A stretch of DNA of 64,000 nucleotides, from positions 62,001 to 126,000 of the forward strand of contig NZ_JAHCDI010000003.1 of NCBI RefSeq assembly GCF_019697375.1, read 5' to 3'. The notes below the pieces were generated by a model. That model ran no database searches, was not told where the DNA came from, and was given only the letters and a program-made list of their open reading frames with translations. Below, in pieces: positions 14,066-22,514 of the stretch. This DNA is from Micromonospora tarapacensis (GTDB lineage Bacteria > Actinomycetota > Actinomycetes > Mycobacteriales > Micromonosporaceae). The position numbers and the translations under genes were made by a program. The stretch's first letter is position 1. Each line of letters begins with the position of its first letter.

Positions 14066-16522
14066 TCAGCCGCCAGGGCGGTCGTCCGGCGGCCGGCCCG
14101 GGTTGCTGGGTGGACCGTTGCTGGGCCGGCCGTTGCCGCCGTCGTTGTCGTTGTCGTTGTTGCCACCACCGGAGCTGATCAGGATCGTCACGATCCCGCC
14201 CTTGATGGTGCGACCGCCGGGGCTGGTGCCGGCGGCGGTGCCCGCCGGGCATTCCGAGGTGATCCGGCTGCTGGAGACGATCGGCTGGAAGCCGGCGCCG
14301 GAGATGCGCGACTTCGCCCGCGCGATGTCGACACACCGGACGCCGGGGATGCTGCGCTGGTCGCCCTCGGAAATCTTCTTCCCCGGCGCGTCGAAGTTGA
14401 TCCGCTTCTTGCCCTTCATGGCGTCGCGCAGCGTCTGCCAGACCGGCGGGTTGATGCCGTCCGCCTGATTGTGCTTCATCTTGACGTTGGTCTGCGGCCA
14501 GTCCGGGTCGGCCATGATGCCGGCCACCGCGTACTGCTTGGTCATCGCGACCAGGGCGGCGGTCTTCTCCGAGTCGGTGGTGCCCGACTTGCCGGCCACC
14601 GGGGCGTCGACGATGCCCTTGGTCTGTGCGGCGGTGCGGCTGCCGCCGCACTTGGTGGTGGAGGAGTTGTCTCCGACCGGGCAGCGGGCGACGTCGACGG
14701 CGGCCCGGGCGACCTCGGTGCTGACCCGCTTCTCGCAGCGCGGGTTGGCCACGTCCAGCTTGTTGCCGTCCAGGTCGCGGATCTGCTGCACCGGGATCGG
14801 TTCGCAGTACTTACCGTCGGCGGCGAGGGTGGCGTACGCGTTGGCCAGCTCCAGCGGGGTGGCCTGCGACACGCCCAGGGTGAACGCGCCCCACTGGTGC
14901 GCGGCCTCCTTGTCGTTGGCGAACTTCGCGTCCTCGCTCTGCCGGAACTGGATGCCGAGCCGCTTGGCCGCGTCGACCACGTTCTCCGCGCCGACCTGCT
15001 GTTGCAGCGGGACGAAGTAGGTGTTGATGGATGCGGAGAAGGCACTCCACATGTTCTGTACGCCGCCGGCCTTCTTGCCGGAGTTGGTCGGGCAGTAGAG
15101 GTTGGTGCCCGGGCAGGCCGCGTCGCTGCTGCTGTCGATGATGTACTCGGACTTGAAGGTCTGCGGCGCGTTGATGGTGTAGCTGAGCGGGATGCCCTTC
15201 TCCAGCGCGGCGACGATGGTGAAGATCTTGAAGGTCGAGCCGGCCTGGTAGCCGGTGATCCCGTCGCCACCGCTCAGCAGCGGGTTGACCGTGTTCGGGT
15301 AGTTGCCGAGCTTCCCCTTCTTGCGCTTGGCCGGGTCGCTGTGCGGCTTGTTCTTCGGGCTCTTCGGGTTGTCGAGCTTGAAGTTCCGGTTGACCGACAG
15401 CGCGCGGACCCGGCCGGTGCCGGGCTCGACCACGGCGACCATGGCGGCTTCCTTGGAGGTCTCCGGCTTGGCCCTGCGGACGGCCTTGTCGGCGCCGTCC
15501 TGCGCCTGCTTGTCCAGCGTGGTGATGATCGTGTAGCCGCCGCTCTTGAGCCGCCGCTCCCGGTCGTAGGAGGTCGAGCCGAACGTCTCCTGGGCCATCC
15601 ACCAGCGGTAGAAGTAGTCGCAGAAGAAGCCCCAGGCGTTCTTGTTGGTGGCGACGCAGCCGTTCGGTGCCCGCTTGCCCTTGACCTTGAGCTCGGCGGC
15701 CTTGGCCGTGTCGGCCTGCTGCTGGGTGATCGCGCCGATCTTGGCCATGTTGTCGATCACGTAGTCGCGCCGGGCGATCGCCTGCGGGCGGCCGCTCTTG
15801 GTGGTCGGGTCGAACGCCGTCGGCGCCTTGACCAGGCCGGCCAGCATGGCAGCCTCTTCGATCTTCAGGTCCTTCGGGTGCTTGTTGAAGTAGACCTGGC
15901 TGGCGGCGTAGACGCCGTACGCGCCGTTGCCGAAGGCGGCGAGGTTGAGGTAGCTCTCCAGGATCTGATCCTTGCTGAGCTTCTTCTCGATCTGCAGCGC
16001 GTAGTTCATCTCGCGCAGCTTGCGGGCGCTGGTGTCCTCGGTCGCGGCGACCACGTCGGCCGGGTGGGTGGCCGAGTACGCGATGCCCATCCGGACGTAC
16101 TGCATCGTCAGCGTCGAGGCGCCCTGCCGGTCGTTGCCCGCGGCGCTGTTGTTGACGAAGGCCCGGGCCACGCCGTTGAGGTCGACCCCGTTGTGCTTGT
16201 AGAAGTCGTGATCCTCGGCGGCGATGATCGCGTTGCGCATGTTCTCCGAGATGTCGGCGAATTCCACGTCCCGCCGGTTCTCGTCGTACATGGTGGCCAG
16301 CGGTGTCTTGCCGTCCGAGGCGAGCAGGTAACTGATCTGGGGCGCACGGGACACGGTCAGCTCGTTCGGCAGCGCACCGAAGGTCTCCGCGCCGGCCTTC
16401 GCGGCCAGGCCCGACATCGCCACCGCGGGGAAGGCCGCAGCGGCGACCACCACACCGGCCAACAGCCCACAGATGAGCAGCGATGCGGCGTTGGTCAGGA
16501 CGTTGTGGTCACGTTTCCGCAT
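14066..16522 (-). CDS. ponA2: Bifunctional class A penicillin-binding protein with PASTA domain
   Basis: The ATG at 16522 follows GAGGTG and gives 818 residues. After a short cytoplasmic end and one membrane helix (about 13-37) comes a GT51 glycosyltransferase (EDHDFYKHNGV, RQGASTLTMQYVRMG), then a transpeptidase with SxxK (GSTFKI), SxN (SASINTYF) and KSGTT. One PASTA domain (from RSIPGVRCVDIA) and a Gly/Asn/Pro-rich tail end it. It polymerises and crosslinks peptidoglycan. It lies next to a wblA/whiB4 gene, two ArsA-like ATPases and a metallophosphoesterase, exactly the order of M. tuberculosis Rv3679-Rv3683, so I equate it with ponA2. Confidence 0.9.
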   Translation of the reverse strand: MRKRDHNVLTNAASLLICGLLAGVVVAAAAFPAVAMSGLAAKAGAETFGALPNELTVSRAPQISYLLASDGKTPLATMYDENRRDVEFADISENMRNAIIAAEDHDFYKHNGVDLNGVARAFVNNSAAGNDRQGASTLTMQYVRMGIAYSATHPADVVAATEDTSARKLREMNYALQIEKKLSKDQILESYLNLAAFGNGAYGVYAASQVYFNKHPKDLKIEEAAMLAGLVKAPTAFDPTTKSGRPQAIARRDYVIDNMAKIGAITQQQADTAKAAELKVKGKRAPNGCVATNKNAWGFFCDYFYRWWMAQETFGSTSYDRERRLKSGGYTIITTLDKQAQDGADKAVRRAKPETSKEAAMVAVVEPGTGRVRALSVNRNFKLDNPKSPKNKPHSDPAKRKKGKLGNYPNTVNPLLSGGDGITGYQAGSTFKIFTIVAALEKGIPLSYTINAPQTFKSEYIIDSSSDAACPGTNLYCPTNSGKKAGGVQNMWSAFSASINTYFVPLQQQVGAENVVDAAKRLGIQFRQSEDAKFANDKEAAHQWGAFTLGVSQATPLELANAYATLAADGKYCEPIPVQQIRDLDGNKLDVANPRCEKRVSTEVARAAVDVARCPVGDNSSTTKCGGSRTAAQTKGIVDAPVAGKSGTTDSEKTAALVAMTKQYAVAGIMADPDWPQTNVKMKHNQADGINPPVWQTLRDAMKGKKRINFDAPGKKISEGDQRSIPGVRCVDIARAKSRISGAGFQPIVSSSRITSECPAGTAAGTSPGGRTIKGGIVTILISSGGGNNDNDNDGGNGRPSNGPPSNPGRPPDDRPGG

Positions 16523-16925
16523 CCAGGTCACCTCGACAGGGTACGCGAACAGGTAACGAGGGGCGCTGGGGCGTCTTTTCCCCATTTCCTGCGCGCGCCG
16601 TCCTCGTTGTGCTAGACGCGTGGCACCGGGTGTCCGGTTGCGTGGATCCGTGCCGAGTTTCCTCCTCGCGGAGGTGACCCGCAGCGTTTTCGCGGACTCC
16701 GGTGGGGTAAGCGGCCGGTCCCGAGCCCGAGAAGCCGGGAGTGTCCGGAATGATGGATTTGGCCGACAACGTTGCGTAATCGGGCGACTACAGAGCATGA
16801 TGGAGGCGGCGACAGCGCCACATGTCGTCCGTGCCGCCTTGGGGGTAAGGCGTGCCGGACGACCGGGGGGATTGCCGGCTGGCCCGCGACGGCGTCGGTA
16901 GTACTGCAAGGGGGGACGTGTACAG
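16523..16925. other. 403-bp divergent promoter region of ponA2 and wblA
   Basis: No gene is supported. The stretch must hold the promoters of the penicillin-binding protein (left) and wblA (right). I see a short inverted repeat CCTCCTCGCGGAGG (16663-16676), but no promoter boxes I can place with confidence. Confidence 0.45.
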
Positions 16926-17246
16926 ATGGGCATGATCACTGACTGGCCGTCGTTGGCGGCGTGTCAGAACGGGGACCCGGACGCGTTGTTCGTACAGGGC
17001 GCCGAACAGAACGTGGCGAAGCGGATCTGCCGGAGCTGCCCAGTCCGGTACGAATGCCTGGCCGACGCGCTGGACAACCGGATCGAGTTCGGCGTGTGGG
17101 GTGGCATGACCGAACGGGAACGCCGCGCGCTGCTGCGCCGCCACCCGCAGGTCACCAGCTGGCGGAAGATGTTCGAGGCGGCGATGAAGAAGAACGCGAA
17201 GGACAAGGCCGGCCAGGACAAGATCCTGGCCGCCGCCGGCAGTTAG
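16926..17246 (+). CDS. wblA: WhiB-family transcription factor, WblA/WhiB4 type
   Basis: The ATG at 16926 follows GGGGGGAC and gives 106 residues. The four iron-sulfur cysteines are present (AACQNGD, then CRSCPVRYEC), followed by the GVWGGMTERERRALLRR turn and basic region of the family. Such proteins bind a 4Fe-4S cluster, sense redox or NO and act with the primary sigma factor. The position beside ponA2 and two ArsA-like ATPases is that of whiB4 in mycobacteria and wblA in Streptomyces, where it controls development and antibiotic production or oxidative response. Confidence 0.92.
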   Translation: MGMITDWPSLAACQNGDPDALFVQGAEQNVAKRICRSCPVRYECLADALDNRIEFGVWGGMTERERRALLRRHPQVTSWRKMFEAAMKKNAKDKAGQDKILAAAGS

Positions 17247-17250
17247 ACCG

Positions 17251-18465
17251 TCACGGTCGGTCGCGGCTCATCGCCGCACCGATCGTCCGCAGCCCGTCGA
17301 CGTCGTGCACGTCGGCGGGCTGCGCCGGCACCGAGACGGCCGGCACCTGCGGAAACGCCTCGGTGAACCGGGTGGCCACCTGCTGCTCGCGTACCGCCTG
17401 CTCGGCCAGGGCCGCGTGCGCCCGCAGCACCTCGACGGTGCCCTCGTGGCCGCCGGCCGAAGCCAGCTGGTCTGCGGCGGCGCGACTGGCCGGCGCCTCC
17501 AGCCCGGGTACCGCCGGGCGGTGCACCCGGTTGAGCACCAGGCCGGCAAGCGGCATCTTCTCCTCGCGCAGCCGGCCGGCGAAGTAGGCGGCCTCCCGCA
17601 CCGCGTCCGGCTCCGGCGCGGCGACCAGCAGGAACGCCGTCTCGCGGGCCTGAAGAATGCGGTACGTCTGCTCCGCGCGCTGCCGGAACCCGCCGAACAT
17701 CGAGTCGAGCGCGGCGACGAAGCCGGACAGGTCGGTCAGCAGTTGCGTGCCGATGACCTTCTGCACGACCCGGGAGAACATCCCGAAGGAGGCGGTGACC
17801 AGGCTGAACATGCTGCGCCCGCCGGTCCGGGCCGGGGCCAGCAACAGCCGCAGCATCCGCCCGTCGAGAAAACGGGACAGCCGGGCCGGCGCGTCGAGGA
17901 AGTCCAGCGCCGAGCGGGAGGGTGGGGTGTCCACCACGATGAGTTCCCACTCGCCCCGCGCGTGCAGCTGGCCGAGCTTCTCCATCGCCATGTACTCCTG
18001 CGTACCGGCGAAGGTGGAGCTCATCGCCTGGTAGAAGGGGTTCGCGAAGATCTCCGCGGCCTTCGCCGGATCGGTGTGCTGGAGCACCACGTCGTCGAAG
18101 GTGCGCTTCATGTCCAGCATCATGGCGTGCAGCTCGCCGCCGCTGTCCTCGGCGTCGATCCCCTTCACCTGCCGGGGTGTGTTGTCCAGCTCGTTCAGAC
18201 CGAGCGACTGGGCCAGCCGCCGCGCCGGGTCGATGGTGAGCACCACCGTGCGCCGGCCGTGCCGCTCGGCGGCACGCAGCGCGAGCGCGGCGGCGGTGGT
18301 CGTCTTGCCCACCCCGCCCGCTCCGCAGCAGACCACGATCCGTACGCCCGGGTCGGCCAGGATCTGGTCGACGTCCAGCGGCGGCGCGGCGGTGTCGGAA
18401 GGCACCAATCGAGCGTATCGGGCCGGCTCGCTCCGCGCGGCAGGCCGAGGTGAGGTGTGCGTCAA
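17251..18465 (-). CDS. ArsA/GET3-like ATPase, second of the pair
   Basis: The protein has up to 404 residues with a deviant Walker A (GAGGVGKTTTAAA, residues 48-60), a switch segment (LTIDPARRLAQSLGL) and VVDTPPSRSALDFLD. It belongs to the anion-transporting ATPase family of actinobacteria (Rv3680-like). The start is uncertain: a TTG at 18465 overlaps the preceding stop by four bases; a GTG at 18405 also fits. It is translated after its paralogue at 18462-19439, and the two probably form a complex. No arsenite genes are near, and the cellular role is not established. Confidence 0.85.
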   Translation of the reverse strand: MTHTSPRPAARSEPARYARLVPSDTAAPPLDVDQILADPGVRIVVCCGAGGVGKTTTAAALALRAAERHGRRTVVLTIDPARRLAQSLGLNELDNTPRQVKGIDAEDSGGELHAMMLDMKRTFDDVVLQHTDPAKAAEIFANPFYQAMSSTFAGTQEYMAMEKLGQLHARGEWELIVVDTPPSRSALDFLDAPARLSRFLDGRMLRLLLAPARTGGRSMFSLVTASFGMFSRVVQKVIGTQLLTDLSGFVAALDSMFGGFRQRAEQTYRILQARETAFLLVAAPEPDAVREAAYFAGRLREEKMPLAGLVLNRVHRPAVPGLEAPASRAAADQLASAGGHEGTVEVLRAHAALAEQAVREQQVATRFTEAFPQVPAVSVPAQPADVHDVDGLRTIGAAMSRDRP

Positions 18466-19439
18466 TCGCCGCGGACGAGTGCCCTGGCGAGGACATCGAG
18501 GCCGGCGCGGTCCACCCCGTCGGGCAGCAGCGGGAGTTCCACCAGGGGCCGGCCCAACTCCACCAGGTCGGCGCGGAGCGAATCCTCCAGTTCCCGGCGG
18601 ATGACCAGGTCGCGGGCCTCCTCGTGCAGCCCGGTCACGACCCGTTGGTCGACCGGCAGCCCGGCGGCACGCAGCCCCCGCGTCAACTCCGCCTCGGTGA
18701 CCAACCGGCCCGCCGGCAGCGGTGCCCGGGTGCCGTTGACGATCAGCCGGCCCACACCGAAACCCAGCGCGGTCAGCTCGGCGATCGCGTCGACGGTCTC
18801 CTGCACCGGCATCTCCTCAAGCAGGGTCACCACGTGCACCGCGGTCATCGGCGAGCGCAGCAGCGCCGAGACCCCCTCGCTCTGGGTCTTGATCGGCCCC
18901 ACCTTGGCCAGCCGGGCGGTCTCGGCGGTGACGTTCAGGAACCGCCCGATCCGACCGGTGGGCGGGGCGTCCAGCACCACCGCGTCGTACACCCGTCGCT
19001 GGTCGACGGTGCGGGTGGTCGCCTCCTTGAGCTTGCCGGTGAGTAGCACGTCGCGCAGGCCCGGGGCGATAGTGGTGGCGAAGTCGATCGCACCGAACTT
19101 GCGTAGCGCCCGGCCGGCCGCGCCGAGCTTGTAGAACATGTCCAGGTATTCGAGCAGCGCCTCCTCGGCGTCCACCGCGAGCGCGCAGACCTCGCCGCCG
19201 CCGGGCGCGTCGGCCAGGCGCCGTTCGGCGTACGGCAGCGGCTCGGTGCCGAACAACTGGGCGATGCCCTGACGCCCCTCCGCCTCGACCAGCAGCGTGC
19301 GCCGACCGCCGGTGGCCAGGCCCAGGGCCAGGGCGGCGGCCACGCTGGTCTTGCCCGTGCCTCCCTTGCCGGTCACCACGTGCAGGCGGGCGGGCCAATC
19401 GGTGCCGGCCCGGTCAGCCGGGCGCTGCGCTGCTCCCAC
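18462..19439 (-). CDS. ArsA/GET3-like ATPase, first of the pair
   Basis: A GTG at 19439 gives 325 residues. Walker A is GKGGTGKTSVAAA (24-36), followed by LLVEAEGRQGIAQLFG and VLDAPPTGRIGRFL. It is a member of the same SIMIBI-class ATPase group (Rv3679-like) as its neighbour. Its stop overlaps the neighbour's TTG start, so they are coupled. The pair stands convergent to wblA, as in Mycobacterium and Streptomyces. Confidence 0.87.
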   Translation of the reverse strand: MGAAQRPADRAGTDWPARLHVVTGKGGTGKTSVAAALALGLATGGRRTLLVEAEGRQGIAQLFGTEPLPYAERRLADAPGGGEVCALAVDAEEALLEYLDMFYKLGAAGRALRKFGAIDFATTIAPGLRDVLLTGKLKEATTRTVDQRRVYDAVVLDAPPTGRIGRFLNVTAETARLAKVGPIKTQSEGVSALLRSPMTAVHVVTLLEEMPVQETVDAIAELTALGFGVGRLIVNGTRAPLPAGRLVTEAELTRGLRAAGLPVDQRVVTGLHEEARDLVIRRELEDSLRADLVELGRPLVELPLLPDGVDRAGLDVLARALVRGD

Positions 19440-19465
19440 CCGTCGAGCCTATCCATCCGGCGAGG

Positions 19466-20056
19466 TCAGGCGACCTCGCAGACCCACCAGCCGGTTTTCC
19501 GGATCACGGTGAAGCGCAGGTCCTGGTCGGCGATCTTCTCGTCGGCGGTGGTCACCGTCACCGTGGTGGTGACGGTTGCCCGGTCACCGGTCTCGTTGTC
19601 CACCGTCGGGGTGTCCCAGCGGAATCGGGGACTCTGGTGGGTCGAGACGTACTCCTCGACCTCGGCGACCTTGGCCCTGATCTTGTCCTGGTCGCGGGCG
19701 GCCGTGCAGACCAGCTTCGCCGCCTTGGCCGCGTCCCGCTCCTGGTAGACCGCGGTGAGGAAGTCGTCGACCGCCACCGACGGATCCTGCGCACCTTCGC
19801 CGGACTCGGTGTTGCGCAGGGTCAGGAACGCCGCCACGCCGCCTCCCACGCAGAGCAGCAGCACCACGACCAGTGCGACCGAGGCCAACAGTGCCCCCCG
19901 CTTGCGGGGTGGGCCGGCTGGCGACTGGTACGCCGGATAGCCGGACGGGGGTGGGCCCGCCGAGCCGTGGCCGTCGGCCGGGGCGGCCGGCGGGGAGGAC
20001 TGGGCCGGTGGATGGTCGGCGGGGCCGGTCGGGCCGCCGACGGGTGGCTGGGTCAT
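19466..20056 (-). CDS. Membrane-anchored protein with Pro-rich N-terminus
   Basis: The protein has 196 residues: about 50 Pro/Gly/Ser-rich residues, a membrane helix at 55-80 (RKRGALLASVALVVVLLL) and an outside domain with a DUF4878-like form (VDDFLTAVYQERDAAKAAKLVC) ending in a beta-rich half with WWVCEV. The outside part has two cysteines that could pair. The function is unknown. It precedes the ATPase pair on the same strand with 26 bases between, so it may be co-transcribed. Confidence 0.75.
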   Translation of the reverse strand: MTQPPVGGPTGPADHPPAQSSPPAAPADGHGSAGPPPSGYPAYQSPAGPPRKRGALLASVALVVVLLLCVGGGVAAFLTLRNTESGEGAQDPSVAVDDFLTAVYQERDAAKAAKLVCTAARDQDKIRAKVAEVEEYVSTHQSPRFRWDTPTVDNETGDRATVTTTVTVTTADEKIADQDLRFTVIRKTGWWVCEVA

Positions 20057-20379
20057 CGGTCCCCCCGGGTGCGACGCAGCACCGCGCTACGGCGGTGAGC
20101 GTGGGATCGGGTGGTCGGGCCGGGCGCCCGTCCAGACCGGAAGGGTATCGGTCCCCGGTGCCGTTGCGGAGGGCCCGGTGCCGCGCGCGGGCGGGGTGCC
20201 ATCGGCTTCCGCTGCTGGGTGTCGCAAATGTGACCGAATGCCATCGGGCGTGCGCGTCCTGTTGATGGGACCGGCCGGCCGGTCCTACGGTCGCTCCGGC
20301 ACGCCCGGCTCGGGCCGGGCGGATGCGGCCCGGATCGGCGGGCGGCGCCGTGACCAGGTACGACGCCGGGAGGCAGTGC
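20057..20379. other. 323-bp divergent intergenic region
   Basis: It lies between the leftward membrane protein and the rightward 20380 gene and should hold both promoters. I find no gene, repeat or clear site. Confidence 0.4.
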
Positions 20380-20889
20380 ATGCGCGACACGGACAACACC
20401 CTCCGAGCCCAGTTCCCGGCCGGGCCACAGCGGGGCGGCCGGACGGCTGGCGGCCACTCCTCCGGCCGGCCGCCGACGAACGAGCGGTCGTACCGGCGGC
20501 CCGCCGAGTCGGGCACCAGCGCCGAGCCGGCCGGGGGACGGGAGGAGGACGGCCCCGGGTACGTGATCCACCTGCCCATCCGGGTGACCGACCTGGCTGC
20601 CGCGACGGCCCTGGCCGGCCGGGTGGCGACCTCGTTGAACTTCCTGCTCGAACTGGACGCCGGCGAGACCGAGGTGTCGACGGCCGACGACCAGAACAAC
20701 CGGCACCGGGTCTTCTGCGATCTGTTGCTGCCCGACCGCAGCCGTTGCCCCCAGCCCTACGACCACACCGGCCCGTGCGGGGAGTTGCCGCCCGCCCCCG
20801 AGCAGCGGCCCGCGGTCGGGCAACTACCCGCCGAGGAGCGGTCCGCTGTCGAGCAGCGTCCCGCGTCCCGGCCGGCCGGTGGACCGTAG
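20380..20889 (+). CDS. Hypothetical protein with conserved core and Cys motif
   Basis: The ATG at 20380 follows GGGAGG (20368-20373), which favours it over earlier starts. The 169 residues have a Gly/Arg-rich low-complexity start, a compact core (YVIHLPIRVTDLAAATALAG, LNFLLELDAGETEVS, HRVFCDLLLPDRSRCPQPYD) and a Glu/Pro/Ala-rich end. Two Cys and a His in the core may bind metal. I do not recognise the family. Confidence 0.65.
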   Translation: MRDTDNTLRAQFPAGPQRGGRTAGGHSSGRPPTNERSYRRPAESGTSAEPAGGREEDGPGYVIHLPIRVTDLAAATALAGRVATSLNFLLELDAGETEVSTADDQNNRHRVFCDLLLPDRSRCPQPYDHTGPCGELPPAPEQRPAVGQLPAEERSAVEQRPASRPAGGP

Positions 20890-20932
20890 GCTGTGCCCCG
20901 AAGTGTCCACGCCACCGAGGGAGCCCTCCACG

Positions 20933-21088
20933 ATGCAGAAGTGGGAATACGCCACGGTCCCGCTGCTGGTCCACGCGACCAAGCAGATCCTCGACAACTG
21001 GGGTGAGGACGGCTGGGAACTCGTTTCCGTCGTTCCCGGGCCGAATCCGGAGCAGCTCGTCGCCTACCTGAAACGACCGAAGGCATGA
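20933..21088 (+). CDS. DUF4177 family protein
   Basis: The protein has 51 residues, beginning MQKWEYATVPLLVHATKQIL and containing NWGEDGWELVSVVPG, the signature of DUF4177. It is the full length for this small family in actinobacteria. It stands before ridA, as in related genomes. Role unknown. Confidence 0.8.
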   Translation: MQKWEYATVPLLVHATKQILDNWGEDGWELVSVVPGPNPEQLVAYLKRPKA

Positions 21089-21110
21089 GTGAGCGCGGCG
21101 GAGTAGCGGC

Positions 21111-21572
21111 ATGAGCAAGGGGCCGCACGCCAAGCTGGCGGAACTCGGACTGGAGCTGCCGGAGGTGGTGCCGCCGGTGGCGAGCTACGTGCCGGCCGTG
21201 CAGTCCGGGCAGCACGTGTACGTCTCCGGGCAGTTGCCGATGGCCGAGGGCAAGCTGCTGGCCACCGGCAAGGTCGGTGCCGGCGTCTCCGCCGAGCAGG
21301 CCAAACAGCTCGCCCAGCGGTGCGCCCTCAACGCGCTTGCCGCCATCGATTCGCTGGTCGGCCTGGATAACGTCGTCAAGGTGGTGAAGCTGACCGGCTT
21401 CGTGGCGAGCGCACCGGGATTCACCGGCCAGCCCGGTGTGATCAACGGCGCCTCGGACCTGCTCGGCGCGGTCTTCGGTGAGGCCGGTCGACACGCCCGA
21501 TCGGCCGTCGGCGTCGCCGAGCTTCCGCTGGACGCCCCGGTCGAGGTCGAGGTCATCGTCGAGGTCTCCTGA
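21111..21572 (+). CDS. RidA/YjgF family protein
   Basis: The protein has 153 residues. The family fold is shown by SYVPAVQSGQHVYVSGQLP, a central VKVVKLTGFVAS and the last strand VEVEVIVEVS. RidA proteins hydrolyse reactive enamines or imines from PLP enzymes. The usual active-site Arg near the end is replaced in this context (GRHARSAVGVAELPLDAPVE retains an R), so activity is likely but not certain. Orthologue of Rv3678c by position. Confidence 0.88.
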   Translation: MSKGPHAKLAELGLELPEVVPPVASYVPAVQSGQHVYVSGQLPMAEGKLLATGKVGAGVSAEQAKQLAQRCALNALAAIDSLVGLDNVVKVVKLTGFVASAPGFTGQPGVINGASDLLGAVFGEAGRHARSAVGVAELPLDAPVEVEVIVEVS

Positions 21573-21577
21573 CCCTG

Positions 21578-21654
21578 CCGCGATCTTGCAGTTCCCACCC
21601 GGACGAAGAGCCCTGACTCCGGACGAATCGGGGACCGGAACTGCAAGATCGCGG
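21578..21654. repeat. Long inverted repeat, likely dispersed palindrome and terminator
   Basis: CCGCGATCTTGCAGTTCC (21578-21595) and its exact complement (21637-21654) flank a 41-base loop. It begins 5 bases after the ridA stop. An 18-bp perfect stem can terminate transcription. The GCGATCTTGCA core resembles palindromes repeated between genes in Micromonosporaceae, which I state from general knowledge. Confidence 0.6.
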
Positions 21655-21686
21655 GGGGTCGCGCCCGGAGTCGTACGATCGCAGCC

Positions 21687-22514
21687 ATGGGAGGGCATGT
21701 GACGGGGGCGGTGACCGCCCTCGCCAGCGAACTGCCGGAGTGGGTGACGCTGTTGCGCGCGCCGAACCCCGGGCCGATGACGCTGGACGGCACCAACACC
21801 TGGCTGCTGCGGGCCGCGCCCGACGAGCCGGCCCTGGTGGTCGACCCGGGGCCGGCGGACGAGGCGCACCTCGCGGCGATCGTCGCGCAGGGGCCGGTCG
21901 GGCTGGTGCTGATCACCCACGGACACCCGGACCACACCGAGGGCGCTGCCCGCCTGCACGACCTGCTCGGCGGGGCGCACGTTCTCGCCGCCGACCCGGC
22001 GCACACCATCGGCGGTACGCCGCTGACCGAGCCGGGCGAGGACTTCGGTGGCTTCGGCCTGGAGATCCGCCTGCTCGCCACTCCCGGTCACACCGCAGAC
22101 TCGGTTTGCTTCCTGGCCGAGCGCGACGGTCAGCACGTGGTCCTCACCGGCGACACGATCCTCGGCCGGGGCACCACCGTGGTCGCCCACCCGGACGGGC
22201 ACCTCGGCGACTACCTGGCCAGCCTGGAGTTGCTGTCGACGTACCGCGGGATTCCGGCGCTGCCCGGACACGGCCCGGCGCTGGCCGACTGCGGCGCCGC
22301 CGCCGACTTCTATCTCGCCCACCGCCGCGCCCGCCTCGACCAGGTCCGGACGGCGCTCGACGAGGGTGCGCGGAGCGCCGCCGAGGTGGTCGCGCGGGTC
22401 TACGCGGACGTGGACCGGTCGCTGTGGTGGGCGGCCGAGTGGTCCGTCCGCGCCCAACTCGAATACCTCGACCGGGAATCCGACGGCGGCAGCGCGGGGT
22501 TGGACCGACCGTGA
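21687..22514 (+). CDS. MBL-fold metallo-hydrolase
   Basis: The protein has 275 residues. The zinc-binding motif is THGHPDHTEG (about residue 78), with later ATPGHTADSVCF and LTGDTIL. The C-terminal winged-helix segment is typical of LACTB2-like hydrolases. It is the positional counterpart of Rv3677c. The substrate is unknown. The stop overlaps the GTG of the cyclase regulator gene. Confidence 0.88.
   Translation: MGGHVTGAVTALASELPEWVTLLRAPNPGPMTLDGTNTWLLRAAPDEPALVVDPGPADEAHLAAIVAQGPVGLVLITHGHPDHTEGAARLHDLLGGAHVLAADPAHTIGGTPLTEPGEDFGGFGLEIRLLATPGHTADSVCFLAERDGQHVVLTGDTILGRGTTVVAHPDGHLGDYLASLELLSTYRGIPALPGHGPALADCGAAADFYLAHRRARLDQVRTALDEGARSAAEVVARVYADVDRSLWWAAEWSVRAQLEYLDRESDGGSAGLDRP

Noticed and set aside
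14033..16615. Long open frame on the plus strand opposite the penicillin-binding protein
   Set aside because: It mirrors a gene with complete GT51 and transpeptidase motifs; its own translation is Val/Leu/Arg/Gly-rich low complexity, a GC-skew shadow.
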